Shown here: positions 1 through 8,117 of the stretch, piece after piece
Numbering within the stretch: position 1 is the first letter of the stretch
How the letters are laid out: every line of letters begins with the position of its first letter
NCBI RefSeq assembly: GCF_000821185.2
Contig: NZ_CP050855.1
Location: 2,232,001 to 2,296,000, forward strand
Source of the DNA: Serratia symbiotica
Lineage (GTDB): Bacteria; Pseudomonadota; Gammaproteobacteria; Enterobacterales; Enterobacteriaceae
Reading direction: 5' to 3'
DNA: 64,000 bases
Made by a program: the position numbers and the translations under genes
Notes under the pieces: generated by a model
Told to the model about the DNA's origin: nothing
The model's database searches: none
What the model saw: only the letters and a program-made list of their open reading frames with translations

Positions 1-49
1 AGTCCGCCCTTTAAACTACGGCCCCCTGTCTCTGCTTGTCGCTCAGACG

Positions 50-276
50 CTATTTCTCAGGATCGTTGAATCCCATTATCCAGGTGAAAATGAACCCGAC
101 GATAACCGTAATCACCATCCCCGCCAGATACAGCATCACCTTCCCTGAGACGATGGTTAACGTCAAAGGCAAACCTGATATACCGAAAGTGATCACCGTC
201 GCCACTTTCTAATAGCTGATCAATGCGCCGCCCACCGCGCCAAAATCTGTGTTGCCAGTGTCGTTGTCTTGTCCAT
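50..276 (-). pseudogene. murP: murP remnant (MurNAc PTS IIBC), internally deleted
   Basis: Read leftward, an ATG at 276 lies nine bases after the murQ stop, as expected for a murQP operon, and opens a few codons. From about 250 another frame gives a hydrophobic PTS EIIC-like carboxy tail (FGAVGGALIS, then ITFGISGLPLTL, then a membrane stretch ending FNDPEK and a stop at 50-52). An in-frame TAG interrupts the tail after ALISY. A full EIIBC protein is about 470 residues, so roughly 400 codons are missing and the two surviving ends are out of frame. Assignment rests on position plus the EIIC-like tail. Confidence 0.6.
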
Positions 277-284
277 CGCCCGAT

Positions 285-1178
285 TTAACAGGTTAACGCT
301 GCGCGCAAATAGCCGCCGTGCCGTTGCAACCGCTGTACCGCTTCCACGGCGCTGAGGCCTGCCAGGATCATCAGGATCGCCGGTTTGACCTCAAAATCGG
401 TCTGAGCCAACGCGGCTTCCGCCTGGCTAGGCTGTGCGCCGGTGGCTTCTACCACGATACGGCAAGCGCGATCCACCAGTTTGATGTTGGTGGCCTTAAC
501 ATCCACCATCAGGTTCTGATAAACCTTGCCGAGCTTAACCATCGCGCCAGTCGATAGCATATTCAGCACCAGCTTCTGCGCGCTGCCAGACTTAAGACGC
601 GTCGATCCTGTCAGGGCTTCCGGGCCGACCACCGGGGAAATCGCCACCTGCGCTTCATGGGCGAGCGGCGAATCGGGGTTGCAGGAGATCGCCGCCGTCG
701 GGCAGCCTAACTGACGCGCATAACGTAGTGCACCGATCACATAGGGCGTGCGGCCAGATGCCGCCAGCCCCACCACCATGTCGGAGGCAGTCAGGTTCAG
801 TGCCTGTAGATCCGATACGCCTAAGGAAACATCATCCTCCGCACCCTCCACCGCTTTCAGCAGTGCGCCGTAGCCACCGGCAATCAGACCCACCACCCTG
901 CCATACGGCACGCCGAAGGTCGGCGGACATTCGGACGCATCCAGCACCCCAAGACGCCCGCTGGTGCCAGCCCCCAGATAGATCAAGCGCGCACCCGCTT
1001 TCAGCGCCACAACGGCCAGATCAACCGCTTGGGCGATTTCTGGCAGCACCTTTTCAACCGCCTCTGGCACCTTGCGGTCTTCCTGATTAAAACAACGTAT
1101 CATCTCCAGCGTGGACATTTCATCCAGCCCCATGGTGGCCGGGTTGCGGGTTTCTGATACCAATGCGCCTAAATTCAT
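285..1178 (-). CDS. murQ: N-acetylmuramic acid 6-phosphate etherase
   Basis: Cleaves the lactyl ether of MurNAc 6-phosphate to GlcNAc 6-phosphate and D-lactate in cytosolic cell-wall sugar recovery. The 297-residue product matches the usual length. It carries the SIS-domain phosphosugar loop GAGTSGRLG (residues 70-77) and the family stretch [10 protein letters not shown]. Glu83 and Glu114 (in EGAEDD) fall at the positions known to be catalytic in the Escherichia coli enzyme. The start is supported by an AGAGG ribosome site. The reading frame is intact although both neighbours, murP and murR, are dead, so substrate import by the cognate PTS is probably lost; substrate could still arise inside the cell from anhydro-MurNAc kinase. 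Confidence 0.95.
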   Translation of the reverse strand: MNLGALVSETRNPATMGLDEMSTLEMIRCFNQEDRKVPEAVEKVLPEIAQAVDLAVVALKAGARLIYLGAGTSGRLGVLDASECPPTFGVPYGRVVGLIAGGYGALLKAVEGAEDDVSLGVSDLQALNLTASDMVVGLAASGRTPYVIGALRYARQLGCPTAAISCNPDSPLAHEAQVAISPVVGPEALTGSTRLKSGSAQKLVLNMLSTGAMVKLGKVYQNLMVDVKATNIKLVDRACRIVVEATGAQPSQAEAALAQTDFEVKPAILMILAGLSAVEAVQRLQRHGGYLRAALTC

Positions 1179-1189
1179 CTTTTTACCTC

Positions 1190-1237
1190 TGAATTTTTAA
1201 TTCAAAATATAAAACCATTATTTGAATATTTAATTCA
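1190..1237. promoter_or_regulatory. Two palindromic operators between murQ and murR
   Basis: Two 15-base near-identical palindromes, TGAATTTTTAATTCA (1190-1204) and TGAATATTTAATTCA (1223-1237), lie 33 bp apart in the divergent murQ/murR spacer, immediately upstream of the murQ ribosome site. MurR, an RpiR-family repressor, is known to bind paired inverted repeats in this position in E. coli. Because murR is broken here, these operators are probably unoccupied by their own regulator. Confidence 0.55.
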
Positions 1238-1308
1238 GCAAAGCGAGCACTATTGGCTATTTTAAAGGCGAACTGACAAAACGTTCACAGCACGTTTTCA
1301 CCATCGCC

Positions 1309-1789
1309 GTGGAACGACCACAGGTTCTTAGAGAAAGATCAATGTGTCCCCTGCTGCGTACTCGCCAGGTGTATCCGACACTGGCTCAAAACGGCCGTGA
1401 ATTGGCCGATTGCCTGCTGCATAACGCCGAGCAGGCGCGTCATCTTAGTTCGCAAAAGCCGTCCAGTGGCGGGCGTCAACCCGTCGAGTGTATGGTGAAG
1501 TTTGCCCAGAAAATGGGCTACCAGGGCTTTCCGGCATTGAAGCTGGCGCAGCCAGCGGTCACCATACATAACCAGATCCTCAGTAGCGATGCGCTAAAAC
1601 CATTAGTGAAAATGCGGGTGGAAAAGCAGGCGGCGCTGCGCTGAATATCAACAGCGAAGATCGGTTGCATCTGGCGCTGGATATGCTGCAGCAATTCGCC
1701 CTCACCGCTCTGCTGTTCATGGCGCTGATCCAGCACGATCTCGATCATACGCGCGGCCACAGCAAAAAGTTGAAGAAGAAACGGGTCTG
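1309..1789 (+). pseudogene. murR: murR/yfhH-like RpiR-family repressor, degraded
   Basis: Fragments match an RpiR-type transcriptional repressor: an amino-terminal helix-turn-helix part (RELADCLLHN, LSSQK, then MVKFAQKMGYQGFPALKLA) and, after a frame change near 1640, a carboxy-terminal part (ALTALLFMALIQ then DLDHT, ending at 1789). The SIS sugar-binding domain of about 130 residues between them is missing, and the start is altered. An intact protein would be about 285 residues. Position next to murQ and near yfhL matches both murR and E. coli yfhH, so the exact paralogue is uncertain. Confidence 0.7.
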
Positions 1790-1893
1790 AAGTGTATAAT
1801 GCAGAAAATTTAAAAACTGCCCACTCAATTATTTCAAATCAACTGTAGTGGGCATAGTTATTTGTTCAATTACCACGCAGAAATTGAACATGC

Positions 1894-3468
1894 ATGGACA
1901 GCCTTATATTAGCGACATATTTTATGAACACTCACACAGTGATTTTAGATAAGTTCCGTTCTTACACCGCACAGCCGCTGGTTAAAATACTTGTGTTCTA
2001 TGCCTTTACCGCAATAATATTATGCAGAGCTATGGGTTATGGCGGTGCCAAAGGGATTGATATCCTGTTCATTGCGCTTACGCTGTTATTATTGTCAGCA
2101 ATATCGCTCACTCGTTATTTGTTGGTTATTCCTTATATTCTGCTGTGCGCGCTTTATGCACCGGTCGGGGAGATGTATGGTTCTCCTTCAGTTGCCGTAA
2201 TATCAGCCCTGTTGCAAACCAACAGCGCTGAAGCCAATGAGTTTTTGCACACGATCCCCGCGAGCTGCTATCTGTTACCTCTCGCGACGTTATTGATACT
2301 ATTCGCTCTCAATTTTTTTATTTGGCGGCATACTATTTCCATTAAAAGTATACTGTCGCTATCCATGATCTTTATTATCGTAGTGGTGGCAAGGACAATC
2401 AGCGGTGGCGTGCAAAGTATTAAACTGCCTGATTTCTTTTTATCTGCCTATTCTTCTCTTAATCAATACCACCAACAAATAGCCGATCTTGAGGCCACTA
2501 CCATGAAGCAGCCTGACTGGGTTGTCAGCACAATGGCACGTAATAATGGCAACTACATTATTATCATTGGCGAAAGCATGCGCAGAGATCATATGTCGCT
2601 GTTTGGTTACCCGTTGCAGACCACGCCATTTTTGGATAGCGTAAACGGCCAGTTCTACAGCAATTATATTTCCACCGCACCCAACACCTTTGAGTCTCTG
2701 CCTAGGACGCTAGCGTTGAGCAGCGGTGAAAATACCACTATTGCCAATAATGTCGTTACACTGGCCAAGGCTGCGGGCATGAAGACCCATTGGCTATCTA
2801 ATCAGGGGATGCTCGGGCAGTTCGATACTCCGGTATCCAAAGTGGCCATGTTCAGCGACACTCACCATTTTCTGAAAAAGGGGGATTTCCAGTCACGCAA
2901 CACCGATGATGATGACCTACTGCCCTTGCTCCAGAATGCATTGCAAGAAAAAAGCCAGGATAACCTCTACGTGTTGCATCTGATGGGTTCGCATAGCGAT
3001 TTCTGCGAGCGCCTCAACGGCGCGCCACCTTCCTTTGACATGCCGGATCGCGAGCTAGCCTGTTACCTTTCCACCTACCGCAAAACCGACCGCTTTATCG
3101 AGCAAACCTATCACATGATGAAGCAGAGCGGCTCACCCTTTAAGCTGTTCTATTTTTCCGATCATGGTTTGTCACACAAGACGATTGGCGATGCCCGCTA
3201 CCTGCGACATGGCGGAGATACCCGGCAAAACTACGAAGTGCCTCTGGTGGTGCTGTCGGACAACGATCAACAGCACCAGCTTATCGAAACACCGCTCAGC
3301 GCTTTTGGCTTTATCGACCTGTTTGCCCGCGAGGCAGGGATTAACATTACCTATCCGAAACTCACTTCTTTCTCAGCGCCGCCTGGAGACCAAAGCCGCC
3401 GGGTTTATAATGGGCATGAAATGGTTAATTTCGATCAGTTGGCCGACGACCCACCGGCATTACTCTAG
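1894..3468 (+). CDS. Phosphoethanolamine transferase, sulfatase fold (EptA/CptA/OpgE class)
   Basis: Inner-membrane enzyme predicted to move phosphoethanolamine from phosphatidylethanolamine onto an envelope glycan such as lipid A, LPS core or periplasmic glucan; the acceptor cannot be told from sequence. About five hydrophobic segments fill residues 30-170, followed by a periplasmic catalytic domain. Metal and catalytic residues of the family are visible: Glu227 in IIGES, the likely nucleophile Thr265 in APNTFESLP, FSDHG near residue 428, and RHGGD shortly after. Length 524 is near normal. A second ATG ten codons downstream (1924) is an equally plausible start, since neither has a clear ribosome site. 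It is a stand-alone gene between dead murR and the prophage. Confidence 0.8.
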   Translation: MDSLILATYFMNTHTVILDKFRSYTAQPLVKILVFYAFTAIILCRAMGYGGAKGIDILFIALTLLLLSAISLTRYLLVIPYILLCALYAPVGEMYGSPSVAVISALLQTNSAEANEFLHTIPASCYLLPLATLLILFALNFFIWRHTISIKSILSLSMIFIIVVVARTISGGVQSIKLPDFFLSAYSSLNQYHQQIADLEATTMKQPDWVVSTMARNNGNYIIIIGESMRRDHMSLFGYPLQTTPFLDSVNGQFYSNYISTAPNTFESLPRTLALSSGENTTIANNVVTLAKAAGMKTHWLSNQGMLGQFDTPVSKVAMFSDTHHFLKKGDFQSRNTDDDDLLPLLQNALQEKSQDNLYVLHLMGSHSDFCERLNGAPPSFDMPDRELACYLSTYRKTDRFIEQTYHMMKQSGSPFKLFYFSDHGLSHKTIGDARYLRHGGDTRQNYEVPLVVLSDNDQQHQLIETPLSAFGFIDLFAREAGINITYPKLTSFSAPPGDQSRRVYNGHEMVNFDQLADDPPALL

Positions 3469-3582
3469 AGCGCGATTCGCACGGCTGCCCAGGTGCTGCG
3501 ATGGTGAAAAACGTCCCAAATAAAGGGGGATTTATGGTAGATTGTGCGCCTGCGCGGGCGCTCCAATGGAAAGAAAACTGAA

Positions 3583-3639
3583 ATGGCACTGCTGATAACC
3601 CAAAAATACATCAACTGCGATATGTGCGCCAATAACTAA
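3583..3639 (+). pseudogene. Second, truncated 5' end of yfhL
   Basis: Eighteen codons reading MALLITQKYINCDMCANN followed by TAA match the first 15 residues of intact yfhL at 22561. Differences from the intact copy in the first nine codons are mostly synonymous (four of six changed codons) plus K7Q and the loss of a cluster cysteine (C9Y); codons 10-15 are identical at DNA level. Similarity stops abruptly after TGCG at 3628, beyond which the sequence is unrelated. Best read as one half of a gene split by element integration. Confidence 0.75.
3609..3628 (+). repeat. Putative left attachment core (attL) in yfhL
   Basis: This 20-base block, lying in yfhL codons 9-15, is identical to 22587-22606 at the other edge of the prophage region. 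To its left is the 5' end of a yfhL copy; to its right the sequence is unrelated. The right copy lies 242 bases from the start of a tyrosine integrase. Position and orientation fit attL/attR of an element that targets the 5' end of yfhL. The inference would fail if the block is only a residue of a gene duplication. Confidence 0.5.
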
Positions 3640-4420
3640 TAAAGCAATACAAAACAGCATATTAAAAATCCGCGTTACGCTTTGCGTTGCTTTTGTAAAT
3701 TATGCAGAATCGGCGAAATGACGATTACGTAACGCAAATCAGGCCAGATCCCCCCTTCCACATCACTACGTTATACATTCCAGAGCAACTCGACAGCAAA
3801 CATACCGAACAGAAATTACACAACAAAACCAAAGACTATTTCTTAACCTATTTTTATATATCCCAAAGTCCTGGGGGACTTCGGAAAAAGGTAACCTCAG
3901 TAACCTGCAACAAAAAAACACGCTAACACAATGAATAACAATGTTTTTCCCAAAACAGCAAAAGGTAATCTTTTGGTAACCAAAGGGTAATCAGGTTACC
4001 TTTTATAATAGTGATCTCTTCTTATTCATAACATTATGATTTATAAGAAAACATAAAACAGGTTACCTTTTGGGTTACCTCAGATTACCTTTCAGGGGTA
4101 ACCTGATTTCCCCTTTATAAACAATAGAATAAACATCATTTTTATTGCTGGTTACTGAGGTTACCTTTTTCCGATGGGCGATCCAAAAATGCCGGAAGGA
4201 TCGCGGACTTTGCTTTCCCTGTTGCCCCCAGTGCATATGCAGAGCGCATAAATCCGCATGATTCCGCTGCACCCAAAACCCTGCCTTCGCCCCCCGTCAC
4301 GGCCTGCCCCGGTACTGCTGCAACAGTGCAAAAAAAGCGATCTGTTTACTGTGCAGGCGTGGCGGGGTCACAACCGCGCTCTGGCGGTGCTGGCTGGGAT
4401 TTCTGGCGGTGAAAGGGCGT
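3640..4420. other. Gene-free left arm of the prophage
   Basis: No coding sequence with recognisable homology is seen over nearly 800 bases. The left half is AT-rich; the middle carries repeated GGTNACC motifs and an inverted repeat described separately; 4180-4400 is GC-rich and shaped like phage DNA near the cos and Q region. Short open frames here lack ribosome sites and their peptides are dominated by translations of the repeats. Confidence 0.6.
3883..4172. repeat. 34-bp inverted repeat enclosing a GGTNACC cluster
   Basis: The 34 bases at 3883-3916 (GGAAAAAGGTAACCTCAGTA and on) reappear reverse-complemented at 4139-4172 with only two mismatches. Between and within them GGTAACC or GGTTACC occurs repeatedly (near 3889, 3975, 3994, 4061, 4073, 4097 and 4159) with several one-base variants. 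The arrangement resembles iterated protein-binding sites such as a replication origin or operator array in a phage left arm; no nearby gene identifies the protein. Confidence 0.6.
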
Positions 4421-4444
4421 AAAAAAACCCGCAGGAAGCGGGCT
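4421..4444 (-). terminator. Terminator after phage gene Q
   Basis: On the minus strand AGCCCGC, a short loop and GCGGGTT are followed by a run of T. It lies about 45 bases downstream of the stop of the leftward portal gene, as expected for the end of the P2 leftward late operon. Confidence 0.7.
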
Positions 4445-4487
4445 GAATGGCGCGTGGTGGCGTGATAAGAAGAAAGTGGGGAGCAGG

Positions 4488-5190
4488 CTATGCCTGCTCT
4501 TCTGCGGCTAACCGGTAGGGTTTGAAGCGGATAATCTCAATGCCCAGCCAGTCGTTCAATTCTTTGAACCGTTCCTGCAGCGGTTCGATCTCGTTGCAGT
4601 TGAACACCTGCGCGGCTTTGATTGGGTCGCCGAAGCCCCCGGCGTTATTGGGTTCGGTTCCCATCAGGGCAGGCGGTACGCGGTGGGCGGCCTGCTGGTC
4701 GCTGCGGCTGACGCTTTTGATATCAGCAAAGTTATCCTTTGCCGCCACCTCGCCAATCGGGATCACTTTCACGCTGTCCGGCTTGCCGTTCGGCAGGTAC
4801 ATCAGCAGGTTGCGGAAGTTACCGGGGCCGCGACTGTTCGCCAGCGCTTCCTGTAACGCCTCGATGTCCGCCTCATTATGGGCCGGGTCGCTCAGGTAGA
4901 GGATAAACCCGGCGTGACTGCCGTTCTTGTAGTAGCGGCGGCGAAACAGCGTGGCGGCGTTATCCAGCCATGTGGCATTCAGTGACGCGAGGTATTCCGG
5001 CAGGCCGTAGATTTCCTGATTGATGTCCGGCTCCAGCAGATGACCAACGCTGCCCGGTACAAACTCGTGATCCACCTTACCGGGCTGAACAAAGAAGTAG
5101 TTGTCCAGTTCCTTGCCGCGCCGCACATATTTGGCCAGCGCCGGTACCAGCTTCATCGGCTGGCCCAGCCGGTCAACGATGGCGAAGAAA
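4488..5190 (-). pseudogene. Q: P2 gpQ-like portal protein, 5' end deleted
   Basis: About 230 carboxy-terminal residues of a P2-type capsid portal protein are readable: PALAKYVRRG, EIYGLPEYLASL, LFRRRYYKNGSHAGFILY, SRGPGNFRNLLMYLPNGK, AAHRVPPALMG, and the tail WLGIEIIRFKPYRL. A normal gpQ is about 340 residues. Homology breaks near 5185-5195, where the sequence passes into rightward gene N. Terminase ATPase P and scaffold O, which should lie between them, are absent. Any upstream open frame is chance sequence from the other side of the junction. Confidence 0.85.
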
Positions 5191-5576
5191 ACCTGATTGA
5201 CGAATGGCACGTCGACGGCGCGGATTTGGTGGCGATTTGTGGCCGTGGCGTGCTGCACGACAAATACTTCCCGATCCTCAATCAACACAACGAGAACAGC
5301 GAGAAGCTGGCCGGGCAGATTCTGGTCAGCCAGAAGACCATCGGCGGACGTCCTGCCGTGCGCGTACCGGGCTTCCCGCGCAACACCATTCTGGTCACCG
5401 CATTCAGCAACCTGTCTATCTATGTGCAAAAAGGCTCCCGTCGCCGCGCCATTATTGATAACCCCAAACGCGATCGGGTAGAAAACTTCGAGTCCTCCAA
5501 TGACGCCTTTGTAGTGGAAGACTTCGGCTGCGGCTGCCTGTTTGAAAACATCAAGTTTGAGGATAAAAACCCATGA
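5190..5576 (+). pseudogene. N: P2 gpN-like major capsid protein, 5' end deleted
   Basis: Only the carboxy-terminal 125 or so residues of the P2 capsid protein (about 355 when whole) survive: DLVAICGRGVLHDKYFPILN, SQKTIGGRPAVRVP, LSIYVQKGSRRR, DNPKRDRVENFESSNDA, VVEDFGCGCLFENI. The frame stays open upstream only because it runs over the antisense of Q. Its stop overlaps the start of M (ATGA), the native arrangement. Without the amino-terminal part and protease/scaffold O no capsid could form. Confidence 0.85.
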
Positions 5577-6235
5577 TGACGCCTGCCCGTCGCCACCTGC
5601 TGCGCCATCAGGCGCTGGCCGCTAACCAGCAGGAAAACCAGACCCACGCCAGCGGCTACGAACTGATGCTGGCAAAACTGGCGACCGATAAGCGCCGCCT
5701 GAAAGCCATTCAGTCCATTGAGCGTAAAATTGAGGTCAAGCGCGAGCTGCTGCCCGACTATCAGCCGTGGGTAAGCGGCATCCTGAGCGCCGACAGTCAA
5801 CAGCAGGACGATGTGTTTATGACCGTACTGCTCTGGACGCTGGATACCGACGACTTCCCCGCCGCTTACGATATGGCGGAACATGCCCTGAAACACGGCT
5901 GGGTGACGCCGGATCAGTACCAGCGCCAGACTGCCTGCATGGTGGCCGAAGAGGTCGCCGACACCGCACTGAAACAGCTTACTGCCGGAACCTTTACGGC
6001 ACCGGACAGCCTGCTGGCTTTTGCCGGACTGCTCGCCGAGCAGGATATGCCGGATCAGGTGCGCGCCCGTCTGCACAAGGCGTTGGGGCTGGCGCAGACG
6101 GAAAGCCAGCCGCAGGAAACGCTGGCGCAATTCCAGCGCGCCCTGCAACTGGATGAAAACGTCGGCGTCAAAAAACTGATTGAACAACTGGAACGGCACA
6201 TTCGTAACGCGCAGCCTGACCAGCCTACAGAGTGA
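5573..6235 (+). CDS. M: Phage terminase small subunit (P2 gpM)
   Basis: P2 gpM class small terminase, which with gpP recognises and cuts cos DNA during packaging. The 220-residue product begins with a basic segment (RRHLLRHQ) and has the family's helical layout, including DYQPWVSGIL and DVFMTVLLWTLDTDD near residues 61-100. The frame appears complete. It overlaps the capsid gene stop by four bases. Its partner P has been deleted, so it can have no packaging role now. A second ATG follows immediately and could be the start. Confidence 0.85.
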   Translation: MMTPARRHLLRHQALAANQQENQTHASGYELMLAKLATDKRRLKAIQSIERKIEVKRELLPDYQPWVSGILSADSQQQDDVFMTVLLWTLDTDDFPAAYDMAEHALKHGWVTPDQYQRQTACMVAEEVADTALKQLTAGTFTAPDSLLAFAGLLAEQDMPDQVRARLHKALGLAQTESQPQETLAQFQRALQLDENVGVKKLIEQLERHIRNAQPDQPTE

Positions 6236-6321
6236 GACCCTCATGACCGGCGGCACGGCAGGCCGCGCAGAGTTTTAACTCCCGCAACGCCTGCCGTCCA
6301 CCGCCGAACAGGGAGAATACC

Positions 6322-6789
6322 ATGAGCTTTATTCAGGTCGCCCCCGCTGCCAGCCAGCCGGGGATGATTATCAGCAACCACCCTTTCTTCCCCGATATCG
6401 ATACGCAACATCTGCGCGCCGCCCAGCGGCTGGATGCCACCGTCACCAACGAACGGCTGCGCGAGGCGCTGCTGATTGCGCTGGCCAGCGTGAACGACGA
6501 CCTGCGGGAATGGCGGCTGGAACAGGAACGTCGTGGCGTAGCCGGTATTGCGGACACCACCGCAGAACGGCTGGACGGTGTAAGCGTCAACCTGCACCGC
6601 TACCGCCGCGCCGTCTACAGCTTGACACACGCCAACCTGCTGGAACGCTACCGCAACTTCGATACTACCACCCACGGGAGCAAGCTGGCGGAACAGAAGG
6701 AAAGCACCGCAGACGATCTGACGCGCGATGCCCGTTTTTCCGTGCGGGATATTCTGGGCAAGCCCCGCAGTACGTTCGTTCTGGTATAA
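6322..6789 (+). CDS. L: Head completion protein (P2 gpL)
   Basis: P2 gpL class protein that finishes the head after DNA filling, allowing tail joining. The 155-residue frame contains NHPFFPDID near the amino terminus, the central RLREALLIALASVNDDL helix, and the conserved end RDARFSVRDILGKPR. A GGGAGAATACC ribosome site precedes the ATG. It marks the last head gene before a block of unrelated small genes that interrupts the usual L-X junction. Confidence 0.88.
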   Translation: MSFIQVAPAASQPGMIISNHPFFPDIDTQHLRAAQRLDATVTNERLREALLIALASVNDDLREWRLEQERRGVAGIADTTAERLDGVSVNLHRYRRAVYSLTHANLLERYRNFDTTTHGSKLAEQKESTADDLTRDARFSVRDILGKPRSTFVLV

Positions 6790-6905
6790 AAAGAGTACGG
6801 GTATGCGATGTGTATCACCGTACCGCCCCATCTGTACGCTGGATGCCCACCCCTACCAGAGTTAGTGTCTGTACCAACGGAAAAACCTACAGGGGAAAAA
6901 TTACC

Positions 6906-7142
6906 ATGACCATCCAGACCACCAGAACCCTCCCGATGACCGACACCGCCCGTCGTATCAGAGATGCCATGCTTAAGGCTGGCGTCCGCAGTACATGGCC
7001 GCTGCGCGATCTGGCCGACTACGCAGGTATAGAAATGGTTAATGCTGAATTTATTGTGACGCAGATGGAACTAGCCGGTTACCTGAAGAAAACCCACTGG
7101 GGCCACTATATGTTAACCAGCGCGGGTATTGAGGCAGCATAA
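6906..7142 (+). CDS. Unknown 78-residue protein, winged-helix-like
   Basis: I do not recognise a named family. The 78 residues (starting MTIQTTRTLPMTDTARRIRD) form a compact pattern that reads like a small winged helix: a first helix DTARRIRDAMLKAG, a recognition-helix-like stretch LRDLADYAGIEMVNAEFIVTQM, then LAGYLKKTHWGHYMLTSAG, which resembles a wing hairpin. GGGGAAAAATTACC precedes the start. The stop overlaps the start of the next gene (TAATG), so the two are co-translated. It lies at the left end of the small-gene block inserted between L and X. DNA binding is an inference from pattern only. Confidence 0.6.
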   Translation: MTIQTTRTLPMTDTARRIRDAMLKAGVRSTWPLRDLADYAGIEMVNAEFIVTQMELAGYLKKTHWGHYMLTSAGIEAA

Positions 7143-7348
7143 TGAACCACATCCACACTAAGCTGGAAACACTACGAGCGGCGCAAACTGCCCTGCGCGA
7201 GGCGTTATACGACTTTCAGGACACCCTGCTGGATCAGGCCGATGGCGCAGAACATCACTATGCTGTAAAAGACCTGTTAGAAGGGGCGGAAAAGCATATG
7301 GACAGGCTAGAACGTAGCACTGGCTGGGCCGCTACCTATATAGACTAA
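7142..7348 (+). CDS. Unknown 68-residue helical protein
   Basis: Not recognised. A short, acidic, almost entirely helical sequence beginning MNHIHTKLETLRAAQ, with heptad-like leucine spacing (LETLRAAQTALREALYDFQD) and a second helix VKDLLEGAEKHMDRLERST. It overlaps the upstream gene by one base, implying a two-gene cassette. A dimerising partner of the upstream winged-helix-like protein is one reading; no function can be claimed. Confidence 0.55.
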   Translation: MNHIHTKLETLRAAQTALREALYDFQDTLLDQADGAEHHYAVKDLLEGAEKHMDRLERSTGWAATYID

Positions 7349-7396
7349 TCAAATACATTCCCCTCCCTGTTTGACTATACATTAACCATTAGCCAT

Positions 7397-7428
7397 GTTA
7401 AATTATACCCATATAGGTATAATTTAAC
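7397..7428. promoter_or_regulatory. Perfect palindromic operator before the toxin-antitoxin pair
   Basis: A perfect 13-base inverted repeat, GTTAAATTATACC, with a six-base centre (CATATA), lies 16 bases before the toxin ATG. Position and symmetry fit autorepression by the XRE-type antitoxin encoded second in the operon, as in HigBA-type systems. Confidence 0.7.
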
Positions 7429-7443
7429 GCATGGATTACGCGG

Positions 7444-7788
7444 ATGAAGCCACTCTATTGGGTTGGCAGTAGTAAGAAAGACCTCCAGTCATTGCCCGAC
7501 GATGTACAGGATGTTTTCGGCTATGCCCTGCATCTGGCGCAGGCTGGCGGTAAACATTCCCTGACCAAGCCACTGAAAGGGTTTGGCGGCGCTGGCGTGC
7601 TGGAGGTTGAGGAGGATTACCTCGGTGATACCTATCGGGCGGTGTATACCGTCAGGTTTGGCAATGCAGTGTATGTATTGCACGCATTCCAAAAAAAATC
7701 ATCCTCCGGGATCTCCACGCCAAAACCCGATATGGACAAGATCCGCGAACGGCTGAAAACCGCAGAAAACCATGCTAAAGGAGCATAA
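7444..7788 (+). CDS. Gp49/HigB-like toxin of the RelE superfamily (DUF891)
   Basis: Type II toxin predicted to cut mRNA at the ribosome. The 114-residue protein has the phage-derived Gp49 pattern: WVGSSKKDLQSLPDDVQDVFGYAL at the amino end, KPLKGFGGAGVLEVEEDY in the middle, YRAVYTVRFGNAVYVLHAFQKKS as the core strands, and a basic carboxy helix. Toxin-first order followed by an XRE antitoxin is typical of HigBA-like loci. Antitoxin starts one base after the toxin stop, sharing an AAGGAG ribosome site inside the toxin end. Frame intact inside an otherwise crippled prophage. Confidence 0.88.
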   Translation: MKPLYWVGSSKKDLQSLPDDVQDVFGYALHLAQAGGKHSLTKPLKGFGGAGVLEVEEDYLGDTYRAVYTVRFGNAVYVLHAFQKKSSSGISTPKPDMDKIRERLKTAENHAKGA

Positions 7789-7789
7789 T

Positions 7790-8107
7790 ATGAGCCACGA
7801 TATTGAAGTCAGTAGCGGCAACGTTTATGCCGATATCGGCAGAAACGACGCTGAAGAAATGCTGGTAAAAGCCCAGCTTGCCACTACCATTGGCAACATC
7901 ATCAAAAGCCGCCGCCTGACGCAGGAACAAGCCGCAAAACTGCTAGGAATCACGCAACCCAAGCTGTCTAATATGCTGCGTGGACAGTTCCGGGGCATCA
8001 GTGAAGCCAAAATGCTGGAATGTCTGACCCGCTTAGGGCGCGATGTGCAAATAGTGGTAGGAAAACCACGCCGGACGCCGGGAAGTCTTAAAGTAGTATT
8101 TGCCTGA
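7790..8107 (+). CDS. XRE-family antitoxin (HigA-like)
   Basis: Antitoxin and probable autorepressor for the preceding toxin. The 105-residue product holds a helix-turn-helix at about residues 41-65 (RRLTQEQAAKLLGITQPKLS, then NMLRG), the form found in Gp49-associated XRE antitoxins. I chose the ATG at 7790 because AAGGAG lies just upstream; a longer frame begins 18 bases earlier inside the toxin gene. A terminator follows directly. The palindrome at 7397-7428 is its likely binding site. Confidence 0.88.
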   Translation: MSHDIEVSSGNVYADIGRNDAEEMLVKAQLATTIGNIIKSRRLTQEQAAKLLGITQPKLSNMLRGQFRGISEAKMLECLTRLGRDVQIVVGKPRRTPGSLKVVFA

Positions 8108-8117
8108 TCGTCGTAAC

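Noticed and set aside
1894..3468. Met in IIGESMRRD of the phosphoethanolamine transferase looked like a lost catalytic threonine
   Set aside because: The nucleophilic Thr of this family lies about 38 residues further on (APNTFESLP, Thr265); the GE motif supplies only a metal ligand, so nothing is missing.
3702..3926. A 74-codon rightward frame in the prophage left arm as a gene
   Set aside because: No ribosome site, AT-rich composition, and its only distinctive part (KKVTSVTCNKK) is the translation of the inverted repeat, mirrored on the other strand at 4075-4272.
3883..4172. Repeated GGTTACC units as a CRISPR array
   Set aside because: Units are seven bases, in both orientations and irregularly spaced, without uniform spacers, and no cas gene is present.
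5040..5200. Amino-terminal extension of the capsid fragment as real coding sequence
   Set aside because: The segment is antisense to portal gene Q and shows no capsid similarity; it is open by chance next to the deletion joint.
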